Below, piece by piece: positions 36,640 through 37,212 of a stretch of 37,212 nucleotides of DNA. The translations under genes were made by a program, and so were the position numbers. Source of the DNA: JAEUSF01 sp964484145 (GTDB lineage: Bacteria; Patescibacteriota; Doudnabacteria; UBA920); the NCBI GenBank assembly GCA_964484145.1, contig CAZAED010000008.1:1-37212 (forward strand), written 5' to 3'. How positions within the stretch are numbered: position 1 is the first letter of the stretch; each line of letters begins with the position of its first letter. A model generated the notes under the pieces. It saw nothing but the letters and a program-made list of their open reading frames with translations, did not search any database and had not been told where the DNA came from.

Positions 36640-37212
36640 ATGTCCCAACTAGAATCTCAAATAGCTAAAATACATTTATATAATCAAAAATCAGCCCAAA
36701 ATTATGTTTTTGTAATGGCTGAAAAGGCAACGGGCTCAGACGCAGAACTTTACATGATAGCTGAACTACCCATTTTTAACCCGGCTGCCTATGCTCAATG
36801 CGAACAAATTTGTTTAGCTGTGGCCGGAAGTATGAGAAGAGCATTTAAGAGGCCACTAGAAGAAAGTTCATTTGAAAACGCCATTGCCCAAATTAACGAG
36901 GAGCTAGGTAAACTTTTAGAAAACGGGCAAGACTACTGGGTTAACAAATTTAATTGCGTATTAGCGGTAAAAAATAACAACTTGCTTACTGTTTCGACTT
37001 GTGGCAAAATCACAGCTTTTTTGTTAAGGGAAGGTAATTTTTCTGACATTGGTGTAAGCGCGGAGGAAAGCCACCCGCTAAAAACTTTTGATAGCTTTGC
37101 CACGGGAAAAATTCGCTTAGGCGATGTTTTAATTTTTTCCAATAACCAACTTTTAAACTTTCTTTCACTTGACCGCTTAAAAGAAATACTAAAAAAAGAA
37201 AACTTTTTAGCT
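36640..37212 (+). CDS. PP2C-like domain protein (3' end outside window)
   Basis: The frame is open from ATG at 36640 to the window end, 191 codons. The sequence starts MSQLESQIAKIHLYNQKSA and continues with the central pattern NKFNCVLAVKNNNLLTVSTC, GKITAFLLREGNF and HPLKTFDSFATGKIRLGDVLIFSN, which resembles PP2C/SpoIIE-type phosphatase folds. The metal-binding Asp residues of true phosphatases (in DGxG) are not seen in this part, so it may be an inactive relative. Similar proteins are often followed by a membrane region, which would lie outside the window. Confidence 0.65.
   Translation, partial: MSQLESQIAKIHLYNQKSAQNYVFVMAEKATGSDAELYMIAELPIFNPAAYAQCEQICLAVAGSMRRAFKRPLEESSFENAIAQINEELGKLLENGQDYWVNKFNCVLAVKNNNLLTVSTCGKITAFLLREGNFSDIGVSAEESHPLKTFDSFATGKIRLGDVLIFSNNQLLNFLSLDRLKEILKKENFLA

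Noticed and set aside
1..37212. Alternative genetic code (UGA as Gly or UAG readthrough) as in some CPR lineages
   Set aside because: Conserved genes are intact with the standard code and rmlB uses TGA as a real stop in an ATGA overlap; the single in-frame TAG noted lies in a structured RNA region.

Overview
The window is an AT-rich, gene-dense bacterial chromosome segment that reads well with the standard genetic code. Genes are short and closely packed. Many proteins are of kinds common in Candidate Phyla Radiation (Patescibacteria) genomes: an Asn-rich sortase with its surface protein, paired ScpA/ScpB, S23-like four-helix-bundle proteins, secreted hydrolases with shared C-terminal repeats, and reduced metabolism. 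Most genes have no recognisable Shine-Dalgarno sequence. A CPR/Patescibacteria origin is an inference from gene content; no rRNA is present to confirm it.

Layout. 1-7012 (minus strand): envelope genes, with a Wzx-type flippase (cut by the window start), a lytic-transglycosylase-like protein, a subtilisin-like protease carrying the same C-terminal repeats, a family 2 glycosyltransferase, and a GalE epimerase fused to a Phd/YefM-like N-terminal domain. 7239-13880 (minus): a 1599-residue surface protein driven by a perfect consensus promoter, and next to it a sortase that carries the same APKTGA motif as its presumed substrate. 14077-16078 (plus): a CAP-domain protein and a polytopic membrane protein. 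16162-21921 (minus): one apparent operon of lgt, a membrane protein, a catalytically dead HtrA/PDZ protein, and rmlC-rmlB-rmlD-rmlA for dTDP-rhamnose. 22007-23180: a DEDD exonuclease and a long, highly structured non-coding region. 23358-27803 (plus): aspS, a small unknown, a YbaK-like deacylase, scpA, a small membrane protein and scpB. 27879-32296 (minus): a tiny lipoprotein, a ROK kinase, a clan GH-A hydrolase, a DMT transporter and a GH1 glucosidase. 32496-33773: tRNA-Glu, a DUF1059-like protein, an AHSA1/SRPBCC protein, a probable ncRNA gene with its own promoter and terminator, and a Cys-containing small protein. 33836-36344 (minus): lexA between two S23-like genes, a small membrane protein and an HTH/degenerate nucleotidyltransferase. 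The window ends in a PP2C-like gene.

Functionally the window is dominated by the cell surface. The rml genes, flippase, GalE and glycosyltransferase supply and export sugars for surface polysaccharide; Lgt anchors lipoproteins; the sortase and giant repeat protein form an anchored surface layer; the protease and transglycosylase-like protein probably act on the wall through their shared repeats.

The most unusual signal lies between the genes. Many spacers are imperfect inverted repeats built from short AT-rich words, with a different word at most sites. Both S23-like genes sit between the arms of such an inverted repeat, an arrangement like the 23S rRNA intervening sequences from which this protein family is known. 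Two structured RNAs, one of them with a good promoter, an apparent pseudoknot and a terminator, match no RNA family I could recognise.
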